Source: Saccharothrix carnea
GTDB taxonomy: Bacteria; Actinomycetota; Actinomycetes; Mycobacteriales; Pseudonocardiaceae
Length of the DNA: 64,000 bases
Reading direction: 5' to 3'
Assembly: GCF_003014735.1 (NCBI RefSeq)
Contig: NZ_PYAX01000003.1
Location: 248,001-312,000 of the forward strand
Part shown: piece by piece, positions 44,337-52,930 of the stretch
How the letters are laid out: each line of letters begins with the position of its first letter
How positions within the stretch are numbered: position 1 is the stretch's first letter
Notes under the pieces: generated by a model
Databases searched by the model: none
Told to the model about the DNA's origin: nothing
The model's input: only the letters and a program-made list of their open reading frames with translations
Translations under genes and position numbers: made by a program

Positions 44337-45184
44337 CGCACCCTCTGCAACGCCGCCTGACGACGTTGCTCCATCTCCGCTCCGGACTCACGGCGAGCCA
44401 TCCGACGCAGGATCGTAGGCGCAAGCAGGAAGCCGACCACCGCCCACACCCCGAGCACGCCGACCATCTCCAGGATCCGCCACGACCCGCCGAGCTCCGC
44501 GGCTGCCGCCGAGTCCGGCAGCAGTGCCGCCCGAGCGCCGTGGCCCGCCCAGTACACCGGGAACACCTGCGCCACGCCCTGCAGCCACCCCGGCATCGCC
44601 GTGATCGGGTAGAAGATGCCCGAGATCGCGATCAGGCCCATCATCGGCAGCATGGTGATGCCCATCGCGCCGCCGGGGCTCTTGGTGATCGACCCGGCGA
44701 CCGCGCCCCAGGGCAGCATCGACGCCATGCCGAGCGCCAGCACGGCGATCAGGCCGAGCACCCCGTCCACGCCCGCGTTCGCCAGCACGTTCACCAGGAA
44801 CAAGCCCGGCACCAGCACGACCAGCAGGCCGGACAGGGAGTCCAGCGACGTCTGCACGGTCCGGCCGACCAGGTAGCCGACCATGCCGTGGGGCACGGCC
44901 TTGGCGCGCAGCAGCGTCCCGTCCTCCCGGTTGGTCGAGAGCTGGCCGGCGGGCCCGACCAGGGCGCCGAACACCATCCCCATGCCGAGCATGCTGGGCA
45001 GGGTGAACGCGGCGAGCGAGAGGTCGGAACCCTCGACCGACGAGTCGCGCTGAAACCACAGCACGGTCAGCGCGGCGAGGCCGGTGAACACGTTGTACCA
45101 CTGGTCCGAGCTGCCCATGGAGTGGCGGAACTCGCGCACACCGCGGTCCACGCCGAGCCGGATGGCCTGCGTCTTGGCGTTCAC
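44333..45184 (-). CDS. ABC-2 type transporter permease
   Basis: 283 aa with six hydrophobic segments, including SLAAFTLPSMLGMGMVFGAL and GITMLPMMGLIAISGIFYPI, and the ABC-2 pattern REDGTLLRAKAVPHGMVGYL typical of drug exporters (DrrB-like). GTG 45184 overlaps the stop of the ATPase gene (GTGA). Works with that ATPase; substrate unknown. Confidence 0.88.
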   Translation of the reverse strand: MNAKTQAIRLGVDRGVREFRHSMGSSDQWYNVFTGLAALTVLWFQRDSSVEGSDLSLAAFTLPSMLGMGMVFGALVGPAGQLSTNREDGTLLRAKAVPHGMVGYLVGRTVQTSLDSLSGLLVVLVPGLFLVNVLANAGVDGVLGLIAVLALGMASMLPWGAVAGSITKSPGGAMGITMLPMMGLIAISGIFYPITAMPGWLQGVAQVFPVYWAGHGARAALLPDSAAAAELGGSWRILEMVGVLGVWAVVGFLLAPTILRRMARRESGAEMEQRRQAALQRVR

Positions 45185-46080
45185 CGGAGCGCCACCTCCT
45201 CCTCGCTCGTCTGGCCGCTCTCGTGCCGCTGCACGAGTGCCATGTAGGTGTCCTCCAACGTGCTGCGGCGCACCTCCAGCTCGGAGATGCCCGTCGCGTG
45301 CTGCCGGAACAGGTCGCGCACGAACGCCGTCGCGTCGTCGGCCGTGTGCACGTGCCGCGAGCCGTCGTGCGTCCAGCGGACCTCGGACTTGCCCTCGACC
45401 TGGCGGCTGAGCTGCTCGGGGCTGCCATCGGCGATGATCCGCCCGCCAGCCAGCACCAGGATCCGGTCGGCCAGCTTCTCCGCCTCGGCCAGGTCGTGCG
45501 TGGTGAGCAGGATCGTCATGCCCTCCAGGTCCGACAGCCGGTGCACCAGGTCGTGGAAGTCGCGGCGCGCGTGCGGGTCGAAGCCGGCTGTCGGCTCGTC
45601 CAGGAACAGCAGGTCGGGCTTGCCGACGATGCCGATCGCCACGTCCAGCCGCCGCCGCTGGCCGCCGGACAGGCTGCTGATCTTCTTGTGGGCGTGCTCG
45701 GTCAGGCCGACTGTCTCGATCAGCTCGTCGGTGTCGAACGGCCGTGGCTGGTGCGACGTGCTGTAGGACGTGTAGTAGCGGCCGAGGTGGTGCAGCAGTT
45801 CGCGCACCTTCCAGCGGCCGTGGTCGCGCCACGACTGCAGCACCACGCCCAGCCGCGCGCGCCAGGCCTCGTCACCGGTGGCCGGGTCGACGCCCAGCAC
45901 CCGGACGTGGCCGTCCGAGGGCAGCCGGAAACCCTCCAGGATCTCGATCGTCGTGGTCTTGCCCGCACCGTTGGGCCCGAGCAGGGCCACCACCTCACCC
46001 GGGCCCGCGGTGAAGTCGACCCCGTGCAGCACGTCCGTCGTGCCGTAGCGCATCCGCAGATCGCGCACCTCGATGACCAA
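45181..46080 (-). CDS. ABC transporter ATP-binding protein (DrrA-like)
   Basis: 299 aa. Walker A LLGPNGAGKTTTIEIL, signature LSGGQRRRLDVAIG, Walker B LLFLDEPTAGFDP and switch TTHDLAEAEKLADR. The C-terminal extension (about 215-299) resembles the regulatory tail of drug-exporter ATPases. Start is TTG 46080 behind GGGAGGTGAGGG; no ATG or GTG fits better. First gene of the operon and divergent from the P450 gene across 160 bp. Confidence 0.9.
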   Translation of the reverse strand: MVIEVRDLRMRYGTTDVLHGVDFTAGPGEVVALLGPNGAGKTTTIEILEGFRLPSDGHVRVLGVDPATGDEAWRARLGVVLQSWRDHGRWKVRELLHHLGRYYTSYSTSHQPRPFDTDELIETVGLTEHAHKKISSLSGGQRRRLDVAIGIVGKPDLLFLDEPTAGFDPHARRDFHDLVHRLSDLEGMTILLTTHDLAEAEKLADRILVLAGGRIIADGSPEQLSRQVEGKSEVRWTHDGSRHVHTADDATAFVRDLFRQHATGISELEVRRSTLEDTYMALVQRHESGQTSEEEVALR

Positions 46081-46240
46081 GGACCCTCACCTCCCCCTTG
46101 TCAGAGTTCTCGGTCACTTTGTAGCACACCTGCTATGGCTCGTACTACAGCCGTTCCCTTACGGCTTATTTACTTCATGGGTTCGTGAATCTTCTGTATG
46201 TTGCGAAGTAGGTCCCTGAACGCACTGGGAGGTGTGCGAG

Positions 46241-47440
46241 ATGACCGAAACGCTGAACGCCGAGCTGCCCTCGCAACGCAGCACGGCCTTCGACCCGCCC
46301 GCGGAGTTGGGGTTGCTGCGCGAACGGGAACCGATCAGCCGGATGAAGTTCCCCGATGGCCACGTGGGGTGGCTCGTGACCAGCTACGAGCTGGCCCGCG
46401 AGGTCCACGCGGACCGCCGGTTCAGCAGCCGGGCCGAGCTTCAGCACTCACCGCGCAAGGTCAAGGGCGAGCCGATCCGACAACGGCCACCGGCCAAGCC
46501 GGGCATGTTCATCGGGATGGACGCGCCCGACCACACCCGGTACCGCAAGCTGCTGACCGGGCAGTTCACCGTGCGGCGGATGAACCAGCTGATGCCGCGG
46601 ATCGAGCAGATCGTGGCCGAGCACCTGGCCGCGATGCGCGCGTCCGGGGAACCGGCGGACCTGGTGGCGGACTTCGCGCTGCCGGTGCCGTCGATGGTGA
46701 TCTGCGAGCTGCTGGGTGTGCCTTACGACGAGCGCGAGTCGTTCCAGCAGGACACTGCCAAGCTGCTGAGCCTGGACTCCTCGTTCGACGACATCATGGC
46801 GGCGTTCGAGCGGCTGGAGGAGTTCGTGCTCCAGCTGGCCAGGCGCAAGCACGTCGAGCCGGGCGACGACATGCTGTCCGGGCTGGTCGCCACCGGTGAG
46901 CTGACCGACGAGGAAGTCGCCAACATGGGGCTGCTCCTGCTCGTCGCCGGCCACGAGACCACGGCGAACATGCTGGGCATCGGCACGTTGTTGCTGTTGC
47001 AGCACCCCGACCAGTTGGCGGCTCTGCGAGCGGACCCGTCGTTGGTGGACAACGCGGTCGAGGAGCTGATGCGCTACCTGTCGATCATCCAGTTCGGCAC
47101 GGTGCGCACGGCGTTGGAGGACGTCGAGATCGGCGGCGTGGTGGTCCGGGAGGGCGAGACGGTCTCGATCTCCGTGGCCGCGGCCAACCGCGACCCGGCG
47201 CGGTTCGAGCGGCCGGACGAGTTCGACATCCGCCGGTCCGCGGTGGGGCACCTCGGGTTCGGCCACGGCGTGCACCAGTGCCTGGGGCAGCAGTTGGCGC
47301 GGATCGAGATGCGGGTCGGGTTCACCGCGCTGTTCCGGGAGTTCCCGGACCTGCGGCTCGCCGTGCCCGCGGAGGATGTGAAGATGCGCACCGACATGGC
47401 GATCTACGGGGTGCACGAGCTGCCAGTGGAGTTTTCGTGA
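46241..47440 (+). CDS. Cytochrome P450 (CYP105-like)
   Basis: 399 aa from ATG 46241 with GGGAGG upstream. I-helix LLLLVAGHETTANML (acid-alcohol pair), K-helix EELMRY (ExxR) and heme loop LGFGHGVHQCLGQQLAR. The 4-nt GTGA overlap with a ferredoxin gene gives a complete redox input apart from the reductase. CYP105 enzymes oxidise xenobiotics and secondary metabolites; substrate unknown here. Confidence 0.92.
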   Translation: MTETLNAELPSQRSTAFDPPAELGLLREREPISRMKFPDGHVGWLVTSYELAREVHADRRFSSRAELQHSPRKVKGEPIRQRPPAKPGMFIGMDAPDHTRYRKLLTGQFTVRRMNQLMPRIEQIVAEHLAAMRASGEPADLVADFALPVPSMVICELLGVPYDERESFQQDTAKLLSLDSSFDDIMAAFERLEEFVLQLARRKHVEPGDDMLSGLVATGELTDEEVANMGLLLLVAGHETTANMLGIGTLLLLQHPDQLAALRADPSLVDNAVEELMRYLSIIQFGTVRTALEDVEIGGVVVREGETVSISVAAANRDPARFERPDEFDIRRSAVGHLGFGHGVHQCLGQQLARIEMRVGFTALFREFPDLRLAVPAEDVKMRTDMAIYGVHELPVEFS

Positions 47441-47631
47441 AGATCGAAGTCGATCCGGACCGGTGCGCGGGGTCGGGCATGTGCGCGTTGACCGACCCGG
47501 AGGTGTTCGACCAGGACGAGTCGGACGGGACGGTCGTGCTGCTGCAGCCGTCCCCGACGGGTGAGCACGAGCAGGCGGCGCGTGAAGCGGCGCACCTGTG
47601 CCCGGCCGGAGCCATCCGCGTGCTGGAGTGA
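47437..47631 (+). CDS. [3Fe-4S] ferredoxin, electron donor of the P450
   Basis: 64 aa acidic protein. Cluster ligands in VDPDRCAGSGMCAL (C-x5-C) and LCPAGAI; the second of the four usual cysteines is replaced, giving a 3Fe-4S cluster as in P450 partner ferredoxins of Streptomyces. Overlaps the P450 stop. Confidence 0.93.
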   Translation: MKIEVDPDRCAGSGMCALTDPEVFDQDESDGTVVLLQPSPTGEHEQAAREAAHLCPAGAIRVLE

Positions 47632-47640
47632 CGGGGGCTG

Positions 47641-47699
47641 CCGGGGCCGTCCGTGGGCGGTCCCGGCGGCGTTCCTCCCTCGGAGGTGAGGCGAACGCC
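47641..47699. terminator. Double hairpin between ferredoxin and mazF
   Basis: First stem CCGGGgCCG/CGGtCCCGG (47641-47666). Second stem GGCGTTCCTCC...GGAGG and GAACGCC (47668-47699). Placed between convergent genes. Confidence 0.65.
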
Positions 47700-47716
47700 G
47701 GAGGGTGAGCCGCGGC

Positions 47717-48064
47717 TCAGAGCGACAAGTGCACGCGCAGTGCCTCGTCGAGCTGCTTGAGCACCGCGGGCGGCAGGCCGCCGATGCGGGCGCGGAGCCT
47801 GGCCGCGGTGACCGTGCGCACCTGCTCGGCCTGGGCCTTGGAGTCCGCGCCGAGCCCGCAGTCCTTGGCGGGCAGCAGCACCTGGAACGGGTACACCTTC
47901 GCGGTGTTGGAGGTGATCGGCACGATGGTCACCACACCCCGGCCGCCCCGTCCGGCGGCCCGGTTCGCCGCGTCGTTGCTCACGACCACGGCCGGGCGGA
48001 TCTTGTTGGCCTCGGCGCCCAGCGCCGGCTCCAGGTCCACCCAGTAGATGTCACCTCGCCGCAT
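47717..48064 (-). CDS. mazF: MazF/PemK-type endoribonuclease toxin
   Basis: 115 aa. RRGDIYWVDLEPALG and NKIRPAVVVSND are hallmark MazF strands with the catalytic Arg; VVTIVPITSNTAKVYPFQVLL and EQVRTVTAARL complete the fold. ATG 48064 is inside the antitoxin frame (14-nt overlap). Cleaves mRNA or tRNA sequence-specifically when free of antitoxin. Last gene of a sigma-MFS-mazE-mazF array. Confidence 0.92.
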   Translation of the reverse strand: MRRGDIYWVDLEPALGAEANKIRPAVVVSNDAANRAAGRGGRGVVTIVPITSNTAKVYPFQVLLPAKDCGLGADSKAQAEQVRTVTAARLRARIGGLPPAVLKQLDEALRVHLSL

Positions 48065-48281
48065 CGAGGACACCGTCTGACGCGGTCACGTCCCACATGT
48101 CGGCGTCCCCTCCGGCTTCCCACTCTTCCCACGCGCTCGCGTAGGCGTTCTCCAGACCCGCCTCGCGCAGCAGGGTGATCGCCTGGTGGATCACCGAGGA
48201 TCGCGAGGCGCTCCGGTGTTGCCGCAGGTAGCGATCAACGAACTCTACGTCCTCCTCGGGGAGGCTCACACTGATTTTCAT
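48051..48281 (-). CDS. mazE: Ribbon-helix-helix antitoxin (MazE-like)
   Basis: 76 aa. N-terminal RHH domain (MKISVSLPEEDVEFVDRYL, then SASRSSVIHQAITLLREAG) for DNA binding and an acidic C-terminal tail (WEEWEAGGDADMWDV) that should wrap MazF. The ATG overlaps the stop of the MFS gene (ATGA) and the 3' end overlaps mazF. Confidence 0.9.
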   Translation of the reverse strand: MKISVSLPEEDVEFVDRYLRQHRSASRSSVIHQAITLLREAGLENAYASAWEEWEAGGDADMWDVTASDGVLDAAR

Positions 48282-49708
48282 ACCTTCGATGCTACCTCCG
48301 GTACTACCCGGTCGGAACCTCCGGTGGCACCCGTGCCCGGCATGGCGAGGCCGATGAGCACGCCGAGGAACGCCAGCGCGGAGACCGCGGCCATCGAGGC
48401 CGAGAAGCCGTCGCTGAACGCCTCCGCCGTTCCGTAGCCGCCGAAGGCGCCGAACACGGCGACCGACACCGTCGTGCCGAACACGCCACCGAACATCCGC
48501 AACATCATGAACACGCCGGACGCCTGGCCGATCCGCGCCGGCTGGACCGCGTTCACGACCGCCTTCTGCGCGGCGGGCATCGCCGCGCAGATGCCGACCG
48601 AGCCGATCACCAACGCGGGCAGCACCTCCAGGTAGGCCGTGTCGGTGTCGATCACCGTCGCCAGCCACGCCGTGCCGACCGCCTGCAGGAACAGGCCGCC
48701 GACCACGAACCTCCGCGCGCCGACCCGGTCGACCAGGCGGCCCGCGATCGGCGCGCACACCATCAGCGTCCCGGTCCACGGCATCAGCATCAGGCCGGCC
48801 ACCAGCGGCCCGTGACCCCGGACGAGTTGGAAGTACTGCGCGAGGAAGAACATCGTGCCGTACAGCGAGGCGAACACCAGGAAGTTCGCCGGGTTGGCCG
48901 TCGCGAACGCCCGCAGCCGGAACAGGCCCATCGGCACCATCGGTCGCGGCGTGCGCCGCTCGTGGACCACGAACGCGATCACCAGCACGACGCCGAGCAC
49001 GGCGGAGGCGACGACCTCGACGCTGCCCCACCCCGCCGCGTTGCCGCGCACCAGCGCCCAGATGACGCCGAACGCGCCCGGCGTCACCAGGGCCAGCCCG
49101 ACCGGGTCCAGCTTGTCGTTCGGGCCGGTGCTCTCGTCGACCTTCCGCGCCGCGAGCAGGACCGCGACCACGCCGATCGGCAGGTTCAGCCAGAAGACCC
49201 ACTGCCAGGCGAGGCCCTCGGCGATCGCGCCGCCGATGAACGGGCCGCTGAACGTGGCCAGCCCGGTGAGGCCCAGGTACAGCCCCATCGCCTTGCCGCG
49301 CGTCCGCGGCGGGAAGACCGCGGTGACCAGCGTGAGCGACAGCGGCAGCACCATCGCGGCGCCCGCGCCCTGCACCGCCCGGGACACGATCAGGAAGACG
49401 ATGTCCGGGGCCAGCGCACAGGCCGCGGACGCGGCGGTGAACAGCACCAGACCGGTGTTGAACACCTTGCGGCGGCCGAACCGGTCACCCAGCGCCGCGC
49501 CGGTCAGCAGCAGGACCGCGAACGTGAGGTTGTACGCGTTGACGACCCATTCCAGTTGTTCGACCGAGGCGGTGAGATCCGCGCGGATCGTGGTCAGGGT
49601 GGTGGTCACGACCAGGCTGTCCAGGGCCATCATGAACGAGGCCAGTGAGGCCAGCCCCAAGGTCCACGCCTGCTTGGACGTCATCCGTCCGGTTTCGGTG
49701 TTCACCAT
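48278..49708 (-). CDS. MFS drug transporter, DHA2/EmrB-QacA family (14 helices)
   Basis: 476 aa. Begins SLASFMMALDSLVVTTTLTT (D1 motif), motif A GDRFGRRKVFNTGLVLF, motif C GPFIGGAIAEGLAWQWVFW. Fourteen predicted segments. Follows the sigma gene by 11 nt, its ATG 1 nt after GGAG (or GTG 49705). Its stop lies in the antitoxin start codon region, so the toxin-antitoxin pair is translationally coupled to it. Confidence 0.9.
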   Translation of the reverse strand: MVNTETGRMTSKQAWTLGLASLASFMMALDSLVVTTTLTTIRADLTASVEQLEWVVNAYNLTFAVLLLTGAALGDRFGRRKVFNTGLVLFTAASAACALAPDIVFLIVSRAVQGAGAAMVLPLSLTLVTAVFPPRTRGKAMGLYLGLTGLATFSGPFIGGAIAEGLAWQWVFWLNLPIGVVAVLLAARKVDESTGPNDKLDPVGLALVTPGAFGVIWALVRGNAAGWGSVEVVASAVLGVVLVIAFVVHERRTPRPMVPMGLFRLRAFATANPANFLVFASLYGTMFFLAQYFQLVRGHGPLVAGLMLMPWTGTLMVCAPIAGRLVDRVGARRFVVGGLFLQAVGTAWLATVIDTDTAYLEVLPALVIGSVGICAAMPAAQKAVVNAVQPARIGQASGVFMMLRMFGGVFGTTVSVAVFGAFGGYGTAEAFSDGFSASMAAVSALAFLGVLIGLAMPGTGATGGSDRVVPEVASKV

Positions 49709-49719
49709 TCTCCGTCGGG

Positions 49720-50766
49720 TCAGGCGCGGAGGGAGCGCGGCAGCCCGAAGACCGGGAGCAACGAGTTGTCGTGGAAGCGGGTCACACCGCTGATCCGGTC
49801 CCCGGCCAGGGTCAGCACCAGCAGACCGTGCGCGTGCAGGATCGGCGTGCGCGGGTCCCGCACGTAGACGCCGAAGGCCGGTTGGCCGTTGGCGCGCGTC
49901 GGGATCAGGACGTACCGCATTTCCTCGCGCAACGCCACGGTGGTCAGGAAGCGACGGCTGTCGCCGATCCCGTGGTACTCCAGCGGCAGCGGCGGCATGG
50001 TGAGCCGTACGTCGTTGGTCAGCAGGGCTACCACCGCGTCCACGTCACCGGCTTGGAACGCGCGGGTGAAGTCGTCCACGATCCGGCGTTCCAGCGGCGA
50101 GTTCGGCAACGGTGCACTGTCCCGGCCGGGCATTTCCCGGTCCAGCGCACTCCGCGCCCGCTTCAGCGCACTGGCGACCGCGTCCTCGGACGTGTCGAGA
50201 ATGCCCGCGACCTCCGCCGCCCGGAACCCCAGCACGTCCCGCAGCACCAACACGGCCCGCTGCTTCGGCGGCAGGAGCTGCAAGGCGGCCAGGAACGCCA
50301 GCGACACCGACTCCCGCACCTCGTACCGCGCCTCCGGCCCGGGCAGGGTGTCGGCGACCTCGTCCAGCAACGCGTCGGGGTAGGGCTCCAGCCAGCTCGG
50401 CTCCGACCGGCGGTGGGACGGCTCGGGCAACGGGACCCCCGTTCGGACGGCCACGGATTCGTTCGTCCGACGACCACCGGCCCGCAACGCGTTGAGACAG
50501 CGGTTCGTCGCGATCCGGTACAGCCACGTCCGCACCGACGCCCGCCCCTCGAACCCGCCAATCCCCCGCCATGCCGCCAACAACGTCTCCTGCACCAGGT
50601 CCTCCGCGTCCTGCACCGAGCCGAGGATGCGATAGCAGTGAACCTGCAACTCCCGCCGATACGGCTCCACGAGCCTCCGAAACGCCTCCCCCTCCCCGTC
50701 CCGCGCCCGCGTGAGCAGCCGTTCGGCCAACGCCTCGGTCCCGCCCACCGGCGGCATCCCTCGCAT
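49720..50766 (-). CDS. ECF-type sigma factor with SnoaL-like C-terminal domain (SigG/TIGR02960 type)
   Basis: 348 aa from ATG 50766 (AAGGAG six bases upstream). Region 2 (YRILGSVQDAEDLVQETLLA, then VRTWLYRIATNRCLNALR), region 4 (LPPKQRAVLVLRDVLGFRA, then EVAGILDTSEDAVASALKRA), and an NTF2/SnoaL-like domain from about 215 (FTRAFQAGDVDAVVALLTND) instead of an anti-sigma gene. Regulation is therefore likely by the fused domain. Heads the sigma-MFS-mazEF operon, suggesting stress-responsive control of the pump. Confidence 0.92.
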   Translation of the reverse strand: MRGMPPVGGTEALAERLLTRARDGEGEAFRRLVEPYRRELQVHCYRILGSVQDAEDLVQETLLAAWRGIGGFEGRASVRTWLYRIATNRCLNALRAGGRRTNESVAVRTGVPLPEPSHRRSEPSWLEPYPDALLDEVADTLPGPEARYEVRESVSLAFLAALQLLPPKQRAVLVLRDVLGFRAAEVAGILDTSEDAVASALKRARSALDREMPGRDSAPLPNSPLERRIVDDFTRAFQAGDVDAVVALLTNDVRLTMPPLPLEYHGIGDSRRFLTTVALREEMRYVLIPTRANGQPAFGVYVRDPRTPILHAHGLLVLTLAGDRISGVTRFHDNSLLPVFGLPRSLRA

Positions 50767-50937
50767 GGTGGCTCCTTTCCTGGGAGACGAGCTCTCAGAG
50801 GGATAGACACCACCGAAGCCGAAAAGGGGTCGGTACGAGCGCAGGAGATCCGAAGGCCACCACCTCCCGCCACCGGGCCGCGCCACCACCACGGCCCCGT
50901 GACCCGCACATGCGCAGGTCACGGGCCCTCCGGTGCG

Positions 50938-50976
50938 GTGGGGCGGGTGGGGTTCGAACCCACGACCTGACGGATT
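50938..50976 (-). repeat. att repeat (distal copy of tRNA 3' end)
   Basis: 39 bp identical to 53559-53597, comprising the T-arm, variable loop and part of the anticodon stem of the tRNA read on the minus strand, but no anticodon or 5' half. It marks the far end of the integrated element. Confidence 0.9.
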
Positions 50977-51267
50977 GTTGGCGGTGTCCCCCATCGTCTC
51001 CCGACCCCTGCCAGCACCCACCGCCACCAGCTCGCTTAGCGTCCGCGCACGACCGCTATGGACCGTGCTTCGTGGTCGCCTGTCGTCATTTTGTGGGGCA
51101 AAAGCGTGGCGTTGACCTTGCGACCGCCCTGTTGACGGAAGGGCGAGGAGCCTCACACTGCCAGCAACCAGCGGGTCAGCCTTCCCTCGCGTTCAGCGAG
51201 CACGGCGACCTTGGGCTGTGGTGCTGTCCGGTGGTCGTTGTAGCGGTCGTCGCGGTCACCGTTGCGG
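50977..51267. other. Non-coding end of the integrated element
   Basis: About 290 bp without a credible gene. It contains GGCAAAAGCGTGGCGTTGAC (51097-51116), a near copy of the sequence at 53497-53521 by the integrase end (22 of 25 positions identical), which may be integrase arm-type sites. Confidence 0.5.
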
Positions 51268-52368
51268 TCACTCGCCAACGACGTACCGATAGGTCACGGG
51301 CGTGAGGTTCGGTGGCAAGATTCGCCAGGGGTGCATAACATGTAGCTCACCACCGGACGCCGACGGCGGAGTAACGCTGCGGTCGAGCGTGATGTGACTG
51401 ACGACCACCAGCATGTTGTTCGGATACTCCCGCTCGTGAAGATCCACTTCGTTCTTAGTCAAGATGATCTCGGATGTACCGTTCCACGCGGATGTAGTGC
51501 CCTTGACCTCCACGAAGAGATGTTGCCCTCCGCGTCGCGCGTCGAGGTCGTAGGACTGGGTTGCCCCGACATCGGTCACCGCGAACCCTTCCGTGGTGAG
51601 GTAGTGCATGGCGACTGTGACCGCTTGGCGTTCGATCGCGGTGCGTTCCGCCGAGTTAAGGCGAAGCCCTTGCCCTTTTCGGGTTTTACCTGCTGATCGT
51701 TCAGCCGTAACGAGCGCATCAACCACTTCCGGAGGCAAGTCCCCGGGAAGATCGATTGCTTGTGCTGCCAGGTGGTAGAGATACTCGAGGGTAGAAGCGA
51801 GAAACTGCAGGTCGTTCGCTAGAACCTCGTTGCCCGGCAGTCTATCTAGCGCATACTCGAACGCTGCCACAGTTCCTGCTTCGTAAGCAGGTCCGAGCTG
51901 AGATTTGCGAGCCTTTAGACTGATCTGCTCCACCAAGTCAACTCGACGCCGCAGAATGGGCAACAAATTTTCACGTGCCCACTGCGCGCGCTGCCGAAGC
52001 TCCGCTGCAGGTCGAGCGTGAAGGTCACCGTTCTCCCAACGGGTAGTGCCCTGCATCAGCGACAGGTAGACACGGTCTCCCTGCGCACCGAACAGGTAAA
52101 CGATGTACCAACCCACAGTCGCAGAAGGCGATCGACTGGCGGAGTACACGCGAGCCCACGGAATCTCGTTCTTCAGCCCTGTGCCGTCTCGGGCCTCTAC
52201 CTGCCAGTCATCTACACCCGGTGTGTTCTCAGCGATCGTCGGCAACTGTTCCCGCAGCCACCTTGCCACCTCGTGCCGGATTAACCGACCTCGCTCCTGC
52301 ATGGCGGGAGTGTTTTCCCGACTCCAGCCAGGCTGAAGCAACAGGACGTCTCGCAGAAGTTCCCGCAT
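51268..52368 (-). CDS. MrcB-like N-terminal domain + DUF3883 (PD-(D/E)XK nuclease-like) protein
   Basis: About 366 aa from ATG 52368; ATG 52431 is an alternative giving 21 more residues. The N-terminal domain opens MRELLRDVLLLQPGWSREN and includes MQERGRLIRHEVARWLRE, the MrcB_N/DUF3578 pattern, related to the modified-DNA-binding part of McrB. The middle is helical. The C-terminal domain has the DUF3883 nuclease-like core: Asp in SYDLDARRGG and E-x-K in HLFVEVKGTT, then SEIILTKNEVDLHE. Inference: a modification-dependent or otherwise DNA-targeting restriction protein in one gene. No GTPase or methylase partner is near. Codon use is less GC-rich than its neighbours, a sign of transfer. Confidence 0.82.
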   Translation of the reverse strand: MRELLRDVLLLQPGWSRENTPAMQERGRLIRHEVARWLREQLPTIAENTPGVDDWQVEARDGTGLKNEIPWARVYSASRSPSATVGWYIVYLFGAQGDRVYLSLMQGTTRWENGDLHARPAAELRQRAQWARENLLPILRRRVDLVEQISLKARKSQLGPAYEAGTVAAFEYALDRLPGNEVLANDLQFLASTLEYLYHLAAQAIDLPGDLPPEVVDALVTAERSAGKTRKGQGLRLNSAERTAIERQAVTVAMHYLTTEGFAVTDVGATQSYDLDARRGGQHLFVEVKGTTSAWNGTSEIILTKNEVDLHEREYPNNMLVVVSHITLDRSVTPPSASGGELHVMHPWRILPPNLTPVTYRYVVGE

Positions 52369-52483
52369 AGAAAAATCAACACCCCAAACTACTGCTACAA
52401 GCCCGACCTGACCCGTCTTGTGATCAGTCATCACCAAATCGCCCTGACCGACGCAAGCGTTACCGAGTTCGCAACTGAAGGGC

Positions 52484-52620
52484 TTCGTGTCATCCCGCCG
52501 ACCTGGCTCGTCCCAACCACGCGTGTCAAGGGGGCACCTTCCGCTTGCCGGACTGTCGGGCTGGGACCGCCCCCTTGACACGTGTGGTTGCCCTCGGGGA
52601 GGTCGGCGGGATGACACGAA
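52484..52620. repeat. Long interrupted inverted repeat upstream of the MrcB-DUF3883 gene
   Basis: Arms of about 52 bp: left 52484-52535 contains TTCGTGTCATCCCGCCGACC and CAACCACGCGTGTCAAGGGG; right 52569-52620 contains CCCCTTGACACGTGTGGTTG and GGTCGGCGGGATGACACGAA. The central 10 bp of each arm are not complementary. The loop is 33 bp. It could be a cruciform, a replication or mobility signal, or a transcription terminator. Confidence 0.75.
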
Positions 52621-52718
52621 CCCCGGCCCACGCTGGTAGCCGAACCGGCGGTGCCGTCTCAGTCATCCTGCTGGCCTGCCGCGCGGCGAGCGCTTCTTTA
52701 ATCTCTTGCGGTCGCCTT

Positions 52719-52869
52719 CGGGGGCCGCTGGCCGTTCCTCGCCGACGTCGGGACCGGCGCCCTTCCTCGCGTGGCGCGCCCGCGGGCCGCCAGGCCCGCT
52801 TGGGCGTGCCGCACTACAGGGGCGTTGGTCCTTCGGCGTCGGTTGGGCACCAACGGCCAGCGGCCCCCG
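52719..52869. repeat. Second inverted repeat in the integrated element
   Basis: CGGGGGCCGCTGGCCGTT (52719-52736) and AACGGCCAGCGGCCCCCG (52852-52869) are perfect 18-bp inverted repeats 115 bp apart. The region between has no credible gene. Confidence 0.65.
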
Positions 52870-52930
52870 GAGGGGGCCGCCTTGATGAAGAAAAGAAACT
52901 CTGAACACGTGAGCGTGAGCCAAGGAGCAG

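Noticed and set aside
50910..51305. 131-residue plus-strand frame starting at the distal att copy
   Set aside because: Runs through the tRNA fragment and non-coding element end; no homology-like features.
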